Shown here in pieces: positions 1 to 6,158 of a stretch of DNA of 39,874 nucleotides. The number at the start of each line of letters is the position of its first letter. Position 1 is the first letter of the stretch. The notes under the pieces were generated by a model. It made no database searches and had not been told where the DNA came from. It saw nothing but the letters and a program-made list of their open reading frames with translations. The position numbers and the translations under genes are program-made. Source of the stretch: DATKEG01 sp035544515 (lineage in GTDB: Bacteria; Acidobacteriota; Vicinamibacteria; Fen-336); contig DATKEG010000171.1 of NCBI GenBank assembly GCA_035544515.1, positions 1-39,874 of the forward strand, in the 5' to 3' direction.

Positions 1-1
1 A

Positions 2-265
2 GAAGGCTCGACGTGCGGTGCCGCGATCTCGATCCATTCAAGCGAAAGCCGGCATGGCACTCCAATCGTCTCCGCGCGAGCAAAGAGCGCCCGCATCGTA
101 CTCCAGGCTGGGCTCTGGCCAGGACTCCGCGAACTCGAGAGGACGGACTCCGATCGCAATGAAGACTGTAACGACGCCTTCGCGCCGGGGGGCCGCGGCG
201 GCTCCTTCCTGCAGGCCGTCGACGCCGCGAGCTGCGGTGCCGGCAACGTGGCGCGGATCCCGTAG
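2..265 (+). CDS. C-terminal end of an unidentified protein (partial, runs off the left edge)
   Basis: The second forward frame is open from the window edge to a TAG at 263-265, giving 87 residues with no start codon inside the window. About three quarters of its third codon positions are G or C, lower than the neighbouring genes but consistent with coding. It ends one base before the stop codon of the oppositely oriented MglA gene, the same tail-to-tail packing seen at 3151/3153. The peptide has two cysteines (in DCNDAF and SCGAGN) and a glycine-rich stretch; I do not recognise a family. It could be a chance open frame in GC-rich DNA. This 266-base left end holds nothing else I can support. 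Confidence 0.4.
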   Translation, partial: EGSTCGAAISIHSSESRHGTPIVSARAKSARIVLQAGLWPGLRELERTDSDRNEDCNDAFAPGGRGGSFLQAVDAASCGAGNVARIP

Positions 266-266
266 C

Positions 267-1391
267 CTAGTTCTTGCCCCTGATGTCCAGCTCGATGTGA
301 AGCGTGAGGCGCTCGAGGCGGCGGTTGCCGACGAGCGTGACCGTGAGCGCCTCGTGCACGAGCTCCTCGTTGCCCTCGCCGTCGAAGCCGAGGTGGATCT
401 TCATGGACGAGGCACCCTTGAGCAGCCGGCTCGGGACCTCGACGCTGGCCTTGCGGCGGACCTCCTGCCGCGGGCTCTGGCTGGGCACCAGGTCGGCCAG
501 CCGCTTCTCCAGCCCGCGCGATGCCGCGGAGGGCGCCGGTTTCGCGGGCGCGGTCGCCGCCATCGCCCGCAGCTTCTCCAGCTCCTTGCCGATGTCGACC
601 GAGCCCTTGGTCTTGACCGGGACGAGGTGCTTGTCGGTGTCCTCGATGGCGAACTCCACCTCCGGGGGGGCGACCAGGGAGGCGAGGGGGTCGGCGTCGC
701 CGGCCGAGGGGCGGGGCGGTTCGGCGGAGACGGCCGGCCGCGGCGCCGGCTGCCTCGCCGGGCGGGTCCCCGAGCCACCGACCGCCGGCGCCCGGGGCTC
801 CTCGGCCACCTTCTTGCGGACGGACGTGATGGCCAGGCGCGAGATCCCCTTCAAGGTCTCGAAGACCCCGATGCCGTGCAGGGCAGCCGCCTCGAAATAC
901 GGCGAGCCGTGCGGGTTGAGCGCCTCGTTGAGCGAGGCCACGGGCACGATGTTGCGGATGTCCCGCTTGTTGTACTGGAACACGAGGGGCACGTCTTCGA
1001 CGCCCAGCCTCAGCTCGGCCAGGTTCTGCCTCAGGTTGGACAGCGACTCGATGTTGGCGTCGAGGGCGGCGGCCTGGCTATCGGCCACGAAGACGATCCC
1101 GTCCACCCCCTTGAGCACGAGCTTGCGCGTGGCGTTGTAGAACACCTGGCCGGGAACGGTGTAGAGCTGCAGCCGCACCTTCATGCCCCCGATGACCCCC
1201 ACGTCGAGCGGGAGCAGGTCGAAGAAGAGGGTACGGTCGGTCTCCGTCTCCAGGCTCACCATGTCGCCGCGCGACTGGGGAGCCGTGCGCTGGTGGATGG
1301 CCTGGAGGTTGGTGGTCTTTCCGCACAGGCCAGGGCCGTAGTACACGACCTTGGCGGTCATCTGCATCGTCGTGTAGTTGAAGAAGACCAC
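267..1391 (-). CDS. MglA-like Ras-family GTPase with long C-terminal extension
   Basis: Small GTPase of the bacterial MglA family, which in Myxococcus controls cell polarity and motility with the GAP MglB. Residues 1-195 form the GTPase domain: P-loop GPGLCGKT (19-26), the MglA-specific YTVPGQ (77-82) with Thr where Ras has the Walker B Asp, and NKRD (141-144) for guanine specificity. It starts at GTG with the N-terminus MVFFNYTTMQMTAKVVYYG, which lines up with the start of MglA proteins. Ordinary MglA has about 195 residues; this one has 374. After a Pro/Ala-rich linker (about 195-325) comes a compact C-terminal segment, rich in alternating hydrophobic residues and ending in HIELDIRGKN, that I cannot name. 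No mglB is adjacent. It lies 28 bp downstream of the beta-barrel gene, and a TAAACT box sits 9 nt before the GTG, so it may be co-transcribed or have its own promoter. Confidence 0.9.
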   Translation of the reverse strand: MVFFNYTTMQMTAKVVYYGPGLCGKTTNLQAIHQRTAPQSRGDMVSLETETDRTLFFDLLPLDVGVIGGMKVRLQLYTVPGQVFYNATRKLVLKGVDGIVFVADSQAAALDANIESLSNLRQNLAELRLGVEDVPLVFQYNKRDIRNIVPVASLNEALNPHGSPYFEAAALHGIGVFETLKGISRLAITSVRKKVAEEPRAPAVGGSGTRPARQPAPRPAVSAEPPRPSAGDADPLASLVAPPEVEFAIEDTDKHLVPVKTKGSVDIGKELEKLRAMAATAPAKPAPSAASRGLEKRLADLVPSQSPRQEVRRKASVEVPSRLLKGASSMKIHLGFDGEGNEELVHEALTVTLVGNRRLERLTLHIELDIRGKN

Positions 1392-1419
1392 GGTGCCGCG
1401 AGTTTAGCAGGATAGGCCG

Positions 1420-1908
1420 CTAGAAGGCGATGCCGGCGCCGAAGGAGACGCGGGTGTCCATGGCCAGGAGCGGATCGCCGGACAGCTCCAGTCGGCGGTA
1501 CTCCGCCTTGAGGACGAGGAGGTCCTGGATGCGGAGCTTCACGCCGAGGACGAGCGCGCGCAGGGTGCCCGTGTCCGCCTCCGAGCCGAGCGTCTGGCGG
1601 AAGAGGCCGACGCCCAGCCCGCCGTAGGGGATGAGCCCGCCGATCGGCGGCGCCAGCAGCGCGCTGGCGGTGAACGACGTCATCCCGACGTCGGGCGTTT
1701 CGCCGGGGACGCGCGCCGCCTCGCCTTCGAAGGTCAGCACCCGGAACCATGTCGAGGAGAGGGCCGCGCCGTAGCCACGGTTCCAGTTCTCCGCGGGCGA
1801 GGGGAAGGTCGCGAAGACCGTGATGTCACCCGCCCGGGCACCCCCCGGAGAACCCAGGAAAAGCGCCACGGCCAGGGCACCGGCCAGGCATGGGCGCGCG
1901 GCGGTCAT
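1420..1908 (-). CDS. Outer-membrane beta-barrel protein (small, OmpA/opacity-like fold)
   Basis: A 162-residue exported protein. The first 26 residues form a signal peptide (MTAARP, a hydrophobic core, then GGARA before GDITVF). The rest alternates polar and hydrophobic residues in strand-like segments (FRVLTFEGEAARV, LRALVLGVKLRIQ, LVLKAEYRRLEL) and ends in VSFGAGIAF, a terminal aromatic signature of outer-membrane beta barrels. It is short for a porin and fits an eight-stranded barrel. An in-frame TTG at 1932 would add eight residues, but that segment overlaps the predicted promoter, so I chose the ATG at 1908. Substrate or partner is unknown. It is divergent from the JAMM gene through a mirrored promoter region and lies upstream of the MglA-like gene. 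Confidence 0.75.
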   Translation of the reverse strand: MTAARPCLAGALAVALFLGSPGGARAGDITVFATFPSPAENWNRGYGAALSSTWFRVLTFEGEAARVPGETPDVGMTSFTASALLAPPIGGLIPYGGLGVGLFRQTLGSEADTGTLRALVLGVKLRIQDLLVLKAEYRRLELSGDPLLAMDTRVSFGAGIAF

Positions 1909-1916
1909 TGTCCATA

Positions 1917-1945
1917 AGCCTATAATATTCAACTGTTTATGTCAA
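1917..1945 (-). promoter_or_regulatory. Sigma-70-type promoter for the beta-barrel gene, nearly leaderless
   Basis: On the minus strand, TTGACA (1945-1940), a 17-bp spacer and TAGGCT (1922-1917) precede the ATG at 1908 by 8 nt. The -35 is perfect; the -10 keeps the three most conserved positions. Transcription would start within a few bases of the ATG, and there is no Shine-Dalgarno sequence. Confidence 0.6.
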
Positions 1946-1965
1946 CGGCTCACCGTCCGTTGACA
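1940..1965. repeat. Inverted repeat joining two divergent -35 boxes
   Basis: TGTCAACGG (1940-1948) and CCGTTGACA (1957-1965) are perfect 9-bp inverted arms around an 8-bp centre. Each outer half is the TTGACA -35 box of one of two divergent promoters. It may bind one dimeric regulator, or simply reflect back-to-back -35 elements with symmetric flanks. Confidence 0.65.
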
Positions 1966-1989
1966 GGGCTGCGGACGGCGACCTATGAT
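1960..1989 (+). promoter_or_regulatory. Sigma-70 promoter for the JAMM metalloprotease gene
   Basis: TTGACA (1960-1965), an 18-bp spacer and TATGAT (1984-1989) form a near-consensus promoter. Transcription would start near 1996, inside the upstream open frame that begins at 1939. This favours the ATG at 2044 as the true start, with a leader of about 48 nt. Confidence 0.65.
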
Positions 1990-2043
1990 CGTCGTGTCGG
2001 TCAGGCGCCCCGTCCTCTCTCCCAGATATATCCGGCTCCGATC

Positions 2044-2589
2044 ATGACGACCTACATCTCGCAGAATGCGTTCTGGGGCCTCCTGATCTCCGCGGTCGAG
2101 GTCTACAAGCGCGAGTGCTTCGGCCTCCTGATCGGCTATCGCGACCGCAAGGGCGCCCAGGACATGTACATCGTCGAGCACGCGCTGCCGTTCCAGACGG
2201 CGGGAAGGCGGCACAAGGGCGTGGTCAGCAATCCCCGGGCGCACCGGCGGATCGACCGGTTCCTGAGCAGCATCCCGCAGCTCTCGGTGATCGGCGACTT
2301 CCACTCGCACACCATGTGGGGATACAGCAAGGCCGCCAGCCATCCGAGCGAGACCGACCTCGAGGGGATGACGGCGGAGAACGTGTACGTCATCTTGAGC
2401 GTGAACGACCGGCTCCGCGAGGTGCCCTGGCAGTACAACGACGATGGGTCGCTCTCGGGGACGACCGACGACCACTACTTCCGGCTGACCGCGTACACCG
2501 TGACTCGCGCCGGAGAGCCGCGGAGGACGCCGATCCTCTGCCCGTACGCCATCGGCTTCAACGCTCGCCCCCTTCGGGCCATCAAGTAG
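2044..2589 (+). CDS. JAB/MPN (JAMM) zinc metalloprotease-like protein
   Basis: A 181-residue protein with the JAMM zinc site: Glu24 in KRECFGLLIG, His87 and His89 in DFHSHT, then Ser102 and Asp105 in HPSETD. In the family this site hydrolyses isopeptide or peptide bonds next to ubiquitin-like or sulfur-carrier proteins. The loop between the HxH pair and the SxxD pair is 12 residues here against 7 in the canonical motif. There is no E1-like, ThiS/MoaD-like or ubiquitin-like gene nearby, so the substrate is unknown. The start at 2044 was chosen because a strong promoter lies inside the longer frame from 1939, and residues encoded before 2044 look non-coding. No clear Shine-Dalgarno is present. 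It is divergent from the beta-barrel gene. Confidence 0.85.
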   Translation: MTTYISQNAFWGLLISAVEVYKRECFGLLIGYRDRKGAQDMYIVEHALPFQTAGRRHKGVVSNPRAHRRIDRFLSSIPQLSVIGDFHSHTMWGYSKAASHPSETDLEGMTAENVYVILSVNDRLREVPWQYNDDGSLSGTTDDHYFRLTAYTVTRAGEPRRTPILCPYAIGFNARPLRAIK

Positions 2590-2677
2590 GCCGCAAGACG
2601 GGTCACCCCATCGCGCCTCTCCCGCCGCGCCCGAGTCAGTATTTCTGACGTTCTCGATTTTATTCCTGTTTATGGAC

Positions 2678-2683
2678 TAATAT
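2678..2683 (+). promoter_or_regulatory. Possible -10 box for the BON lipoprotein gene
   Basis: The 160-bp gap before the BON gene holds a sharply AT-rich stretch (about 2640-2690) with TAATAT at 2678-2683. I see no -35 box at standard spacing. Leader length to the ATG would be about 60 nt. Confidence 0.35.
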
Positions 2684-2749
2684 AAGTCACAGCGGCCCGT
2701 GGTACGGCATGACCTCGGGGCGGGACCCATTGAAAACAGGAGGCGCTTC

Positions 2750-3151
2750 ATGAAGATCAAGGCTGGGCTGGGGACTCTCGGGGTGATCACGCTGGCCCTG
2801 GTGACCGTGGCCTGCGAGGACACCGGACGGGCCAAGGAGGAGAGCCGCGAGGCGGCCGGGGCCGCGGCCGATGCCGCGAATCGGGCCGCCGACAGGGCGG
2901 GCGAAGTCGCGGGTCAGGCCGGTGACGCGATCGGCGCCGCGAAGCAGACGTTCGACGTGAAGGCGGCGCTGACCCTCGACACCACGATCGACGCCTCGCA
3001 CATCGACGTGGACACGAGCCACGAGACGCGCACGGTAACGCTCAGGGGCACGGTCCCCACGGCGGCGCAGAAGGACGCCGCCGAGCGCATCGCCCGTGAC
3101 AAGGCCGAGGGCTATACCATCTCGAACCAGCTCACGGTCGCCGTCCAGTAG
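2750..3151 (+). CDS. BON-domain lipoprotein
   Basis: A 133-residue exported protein. An AGGAGG ribosome binding site at 2738-2743, 6 nt before the ATG, fixes the start. The N-terminus is a lipoprotein-type signal ending in VTVAC, a slightly atypical lipobox because Thr occupies the -3 position. Residues about 22-60 are an Ala/Glu/Arg-rich helical stretch resembling stress-protein linkers. The C-terminal part (about 66-133) is a BON domain with DxxHIDVDT, RTVTLRGTVPT and YTISNQLTV. BON proteins such as OsmY protect the envelope during osmotic or other stress, probably by binding phospholipid; this is family knowledge. It is monocistronic and its stop lies one base from the stop of the convergent NtrC-like gene. 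Confidence 0.85.
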   Translation: MKIKAGLGTLGVITLALVTVACEDTGRAKEESREAAGAAADAANRAADRAGEVAGQAGDAIGAAKQTFDVKAALTLDTTIDASHIDVDTSHETRTVTLRGTVPTAAQKDAAERIARDKAEGYTISNQLTVAVQ

Positions 3152-3152
3152 C

Positions 3153-4511
3153 CTAGCTGGCTTCGATCTTCCTGCGGGGGCGCTCGGGACCGAGCTTGTT
3201 GTAGAGCGTCTTGGGGTCGATGCCCAGGGCACGCGCGGTCTTGCCGCGATGGCCGTCGTGCTGGCGCAGGACCGTCTCGATGTACTCCTTCTCCATCTCG
3301 GCCAGGCTCAGGCCGGTGCGCACGGGCGCGCTCTTCCAGCCCTGGTCGCGCACGTCGAGGGGCAGGTCCTCGGCGTCGATCACGTCACCGGACGCCAGCA
3401 CGGCCGCGCGCTGGATGAGCATCTGCAGCTCGCGGACGTTGCCCGGCCAGGAGTAGCGCGAGAGCGCCTCGAGCGCGCGCGCGCTGAGCTTCTTGCGTCC
3501 GGCGTACAGGTCGACGAAGTGGCGGGCGAGCAGGGGGACGTCGGACAGACGGTCGCGCAGGGGGGGCAGCTTGAGCGTCACGCCGTTCAGGCGGTAATAC
3601 AGGTCCTCGCGGAAGCCTCCGGACTGCATCTCGGTCTTCAGGTTCTTGTTCGAGGCCGACACCAGCCGTACGTCGGTGCGGACCGGGCGCGTGCCGCCGA
3701 CGCGGAAGAACTCCTTGGTTTCGATGGCGCGGAGCAGCTTGACCTGGACCATGGGCGAGACCTCGCCCACCTCGTCGAGGAAGAGCACGCCGCGGTCGGC
3801 CACCTCGAACAGCCCGGGCTTCCGCGCGAGCGCGCCGGTGAAGGCCCCCTTCTCGTGCCCGAACAGCTCGCTCTCCATCAGGGTCTCGGGCACGGCGCCG
3901 CAGTTTATGGCGATGAAGCCCTGCTCGGCGCGAGGGCTCAGCCGATGGAGGGCGCGCGCGACGAGCTCCTTGCCCGTGCCGCTCTCCCCCTGGAGCAGGA
4001 CCGGGATGTCGGAGGCGGCAACGCGCTCCACCGTGGCCAGCAGCTCCTTCATGGCCGCGTCCTCGGTGATGATCCCCTGGTGGGAGTCGAGGCCGCGGAG
4101 CCGCGCCTTGAGCGTGACGTTTTCGCGCCGCAGGCGCGACTTCTCCGCCGCCTTGGCCACCAGTACCTCGAGCTCCTCCATGCGCGCGGGCTTGGTGACG
4201 TAATCGTAGGCCCCGAGCTTCATGGCCTCGATGGCCGTGGCGACGCTCGCGTAGCCCGTGAGCACGATCACCTCGGTGGCCAGGTCCTCGGCCGCGATCT
4301 GCCGCAGGATGTCGATGCCGCTCCCGTCGGGCAGCATCAGGTCGAGCAGCGCCACCTCGAAGTCCGACTGCTTGAGCTGCCCCAGGCCTTCGGCCACGCT
4401 CTCGGCGGCCACGGCCATGTGCCCGCGCCCGCGCAGCTCCTCGCACAGCACCTCCGAAAGCGCCCGGTCGTCCTCGACCACCAGGATCCGGAGCGAGCTC
4501 GTCTCGGTCAT
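3153..4511 (-). CDS. NtrC-family sigma-54-dependent response regulator
   Basis: A 452-residue transcription activator of the NtrC/AtoC/ZraR type. Domains in order: receiver (about 7-120, phospho-acceptor Asp57 in LLDLMLPD and acidic pocket VVEDD); AAA+ sigma-54 interaction domain (about 148-370, Walker A GESGTGKE at 175-182, GAFTGA at 222-227 for contact with sigma-54); and a Fis-type helix-turn-helix at the C-terminus (HRGKTARALGIDPKTLYNKL). It drives open-complex formation at sigma-54 promoters when phosphorylated. It overlaps the upstream histidine kinase gene by 4 bp (ATGA), so the two are one two-component system and are translationally coupled. I found no convincing sigma-54 promoter (TGGCAC-N5-TTGC) in the window, so its targets are probably elsewhere. 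Confidence 0.95.
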   Translation of the reverse strand: MTETSSLRILVVEDDRALSEVLCEELRGRGHMAVAAESVAEGLGQLKQSDFEVALLDLMLPDGSGIDILRQIAAEDLATEVIVLTGYASVATAIEAMKLGAYDYVTKPARMEELEVLVAKAAEKSRLRRENVTLKARLRGLDSHQGIITEDAAMKELLATVERVAASDIPVLLQGESGTGKELVARALHRLSPRAEQGFIAINCGAVPETLMESELFGHEKGAFTGALARKPGLFEVADRGVLFLDEVGEVSPMVQVKLLRAIETKEFFRVGGTRPVRTDVRLVSASNKNLKTEMQSGGFREDLYYRLNGVTLKLPPLRDRLSDVPLLARHFVDLYAGRKKLSARALEALSRYSWPGNVRELQMLIQRAAVLASGDVIDAEDLPLDVRDQGWKSAPVRTGLSLAEMEKEYIETVLRQHDGHRGKTARALGIDPKTLYNKLGPERPRRKIEAS

Positions 4512-5893
4512 GGACCCCCCTTCGGGGCGGCCAGCCCCGACGTTCCTCCGGTGGGCAGGGCCAGCGAGATGCGCGTGCCCCGCCCCACCCCGCTGTCCAC
4601 CCGGATCTCGCCGCCGTGGGAAGCCACGATGCCGTGGCAGATCGCGAGCCCGAGCCCGGTGCCCTGGCCGACCGGCTTGGTGGTGAAGAACGGGCTGAAG
4701 ATCTTGCCCAGGTGCTCCGGCGGTATGCCGGCGCCGTCGTCCGCCACCGTGAGGACGGCGCCGTTACCCTCGTGCCGCGTCTCGATCTCGACGTGGCCGC
4801 CGGCCGGTGTCGCGTCGAGCGCGTTCATGAGGAGCGCGATCAGCACCTGCCGGAGCTGGCCGTCGTCGGCGTGCAGGGGCGCCAACTGGGGCTGCAGGCG
4901 CAGCGACAGCGAGATCTGCTTGAGCTTCATCTGGTGGCCCACGAGCTCGGCCGCCTTCTCCGCGAGCAGGTTGAGGTCGGTGGGGCGCTTTTCGGGGGGA
5001 CGGGCGCGGCTGAACTCCAGGAGCGCGCCGATGATCTTCTTGCAGCGGAAGATCTCCTCGTCGATCGTCTGCAGGTAGCGCGGGAAGTTCTTGAACGCGT
5101 CCACGGCCAGCAGCCGCTCGTCCCGGGCGGAACGGAGCAGGCTCTCCGCGCGCAGGGCGATCGAGGCCAGCGGAGTGTTGATCTCGTGGGCCACGCCGGC
5201 CGCGAGCTGGCCGATGTCGGCCAGGCGCGCCGACTGTCGCAACCGGGCCTGCTGCTCCTTGAAGACGTTGACGTCCTTGAGGATGACCACCAGCTCGTGC
5301 AGCGTTCCCGAGCCGTCGCGATGCGGGGAGACCGTGACCTGCTGCACGCCGGGCAGCCGCGCGTAGCTCGTCTCTTCCGTGCGCGCCGCCCCGTCCGCCA
5401 GGCTGGCGGCGATGGGGTCGGGCTGGTCCGCGGCGGGGGCGCCGAGCAGCTCGGAGTAGGGCCGGTCCAGCACCTGGGGCATGGTGAGGCCCAGCGCCCT
5501 GGCCAGGCCGAGGTTCGCGCGGCGCACCGCGCCGCTGCGGTCGAGCAGCGCCACCGGGTCCACGATGGCGTCGAACGTGCGCTCCCACTCGTTCTTCGCG
5601 TCGAGCAGGTTTCGGATGAAGCGGATGTGCGGGTGCTGCTGGCCCGAGGGGCCGAAGATCATGGCGGTGGGGGGGGCCTTGGGCTCGCTCGCAATGACCA
5701 CGGCCATCTCGGCGGCGTCGCCCGGGGCCGCGAACACGACCGCGAGCTCGACGTCGGACGCGAGCAGCGACCGGACGTTGTCGACGGTGACGACCTCCAG
5801 GTTGCGGCCGGCCAGTCCCGACACCCAGTCGCCGAGCTGCGGGCCGAGGCCGAGGATGCCTACCCGGAGCAGATCCGGCTCGCGCCGCGACAT
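4508..5893 (-). CDS. NtrB-like PAS histidine kinase
   Basis: A 461-residue soluble kinase with no membrane segment, so it senses a cytoplasmic signal. Residues about 8-95 have an alternating strand/helix pattern like a receiver domain but no phospho-acceptor aspartate (VVFAAPGD at that strand end). Next come a PAS domain (about 103-215), a HisKA domain with the H-box AAGVAHEINTPLA (His236), and a HATPase_c domain with the N-box (LLMNALDATPAGG), DDGAGIP, FSPFFTTK and GTGLGLAI. It phosphorylates the NtrC-like regulator encoded 4 bp downstream. An in-frame start at 6004 is possible, but a promoter with an -10 box 8 nt before 5893 and a Pro/Ser/Arg-rich N-terminus beyond it favour 5893. Confidence 0.93.
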   Translation of the reverse strand: MSRREPDLLRVGILGLGPQLGDWVSGLAGRNLEVVTVDNVRSLLASDVELAVVFAAPGDAAEMAVVIASEPKAPPTAMIFGPSGQQHPHIRFIRNLLDAKNEWERTFDAIVDPVALLDRSGAVRRANLGLARALGLTMPQVLDRPYSELLGAPAADQPDPIAASLADGAARTEETSYARLPGVQQVTVSPHRDGSGTLHELVVILKDVNVFKEQQARLRQSARLADIGQLAAGVAHEINTPLASIALRAESLLRSARDERLLAVDAFKNFPRYLQTIDEEIFRCKKIIGALLEFSRARPPEKRPTDLNLLAEKAAELVGHQMKLKQISLSLRLQPQLAPLHADDGQLRQVLIALLMNALDATPAGGHVEIETRHEGNGAVLTVADDGAGIPPEHLGKIFSPFFTTKPVGQGTGLGLAICHGIVASHGGEIRVDSGVGRGTRISLALPTGGTSGLAAPKGGP

Positions 5894-5901
5894 GGGCGTC
5901 G

Positions 5902-5930
5902 AGTGTAGCTGGCGGGAAACATTCCCGCAA
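5902..5930 (-). promoter_or_regulatory. Promoter of the histidine kinase-regulator operon
   Basis: Minus strand: TTGCGG (5930-5925), a 17-bp spacer and TACACT (5907-5902), then 8 nt to the ATG at 5893. No Shine-Dalgarno is visible, so the mRNA is probably leaderless. The spacer contains a 17-bp palindrome. Confidence 0.45.
5912..5928. repeat. Palindrome in the kinase promoter (possible operator)
   Basis: GCGGGAA-ACA-TTCCCGC, perfect 7-bp arms around 3 bp, sits between the -35 and -10 boxes of the histidine kinase promoter. A protein bound here would block polymerase. Which regulator binds is unknown. Confidence 0.5.
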
Positions 5931-5951
5931 GGCGGGCGGCCGCGGTAGCCG

Positions 5952-6158
5952 TTATTCGACCGGCACGCGCTCGGCGCGCTTGCGGCGTGGGGAGCGGGGC
6001 GCATCGGCCCGGTCGATCCGCTCGAGCTGCCACTGGCAGAAGAGCACGATGCCCTGCAGGATCTGGCGCCGGAGGGCGCGCGCCTTCTGCCGGTCGAGAC
6101 CGGCCTCCTCGAGGATCTCCGACACGAGGCAGCAGGCCTTCCGCGACTCAGCGGCCAT
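5952..6158 (-). CDS. Small conserved-looking helical protein (68 aa), ArsA operon
   Basis: A 68-residue protein of unknown function. It begins at an ATG preceded by GGGAGGACC and overlaps the end of the ArsA-Hsp20 gene by 11 bp, so it is translationally coupled to it. The sequence is helical and amphipathic: a CC pair near residue 10 (SRKACCLVSEILEEAG), a middle helix (LRRQILQGIVLFCQWQLERI) and a basic tail (RRKRAERVPVE). The tight coupling makes it likely to act with the ATPases, for instance as a small partner or client adaptor; that is inference. A longer frame from 6296 lies inside the ArsA gene and is a shadow. Confidence 0.7.
   Translation of the reverse strand: MAAESRKACCLVSEILEEAGLDRQKARALRRQILQGIVLFCQWQLERIDRADAPRSPRRKRAERVPVE

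Noticed and set aside
1..96. A 32-codon minus-strand frame beginning MRALFARAETIG
   Set aside because: Short, open only because of the edge, and with poorer GC at third positions than the plus-strand frame over the same bases.
1939..2043. Upstream start for the JAMM protein
   Set aside because: The segment contains the promoter and encodes residues unlike the domain; the predicted transcript starts after it.
2635..2649. Hairpin GTCAG-TATTT-CTGAC followed by a T-rich stretch, as a terminator of the JAMM gene
   Set aside because: A 5-bp stem is too weak, and the T-rich part is scattered and probably belongs to the next promoter.
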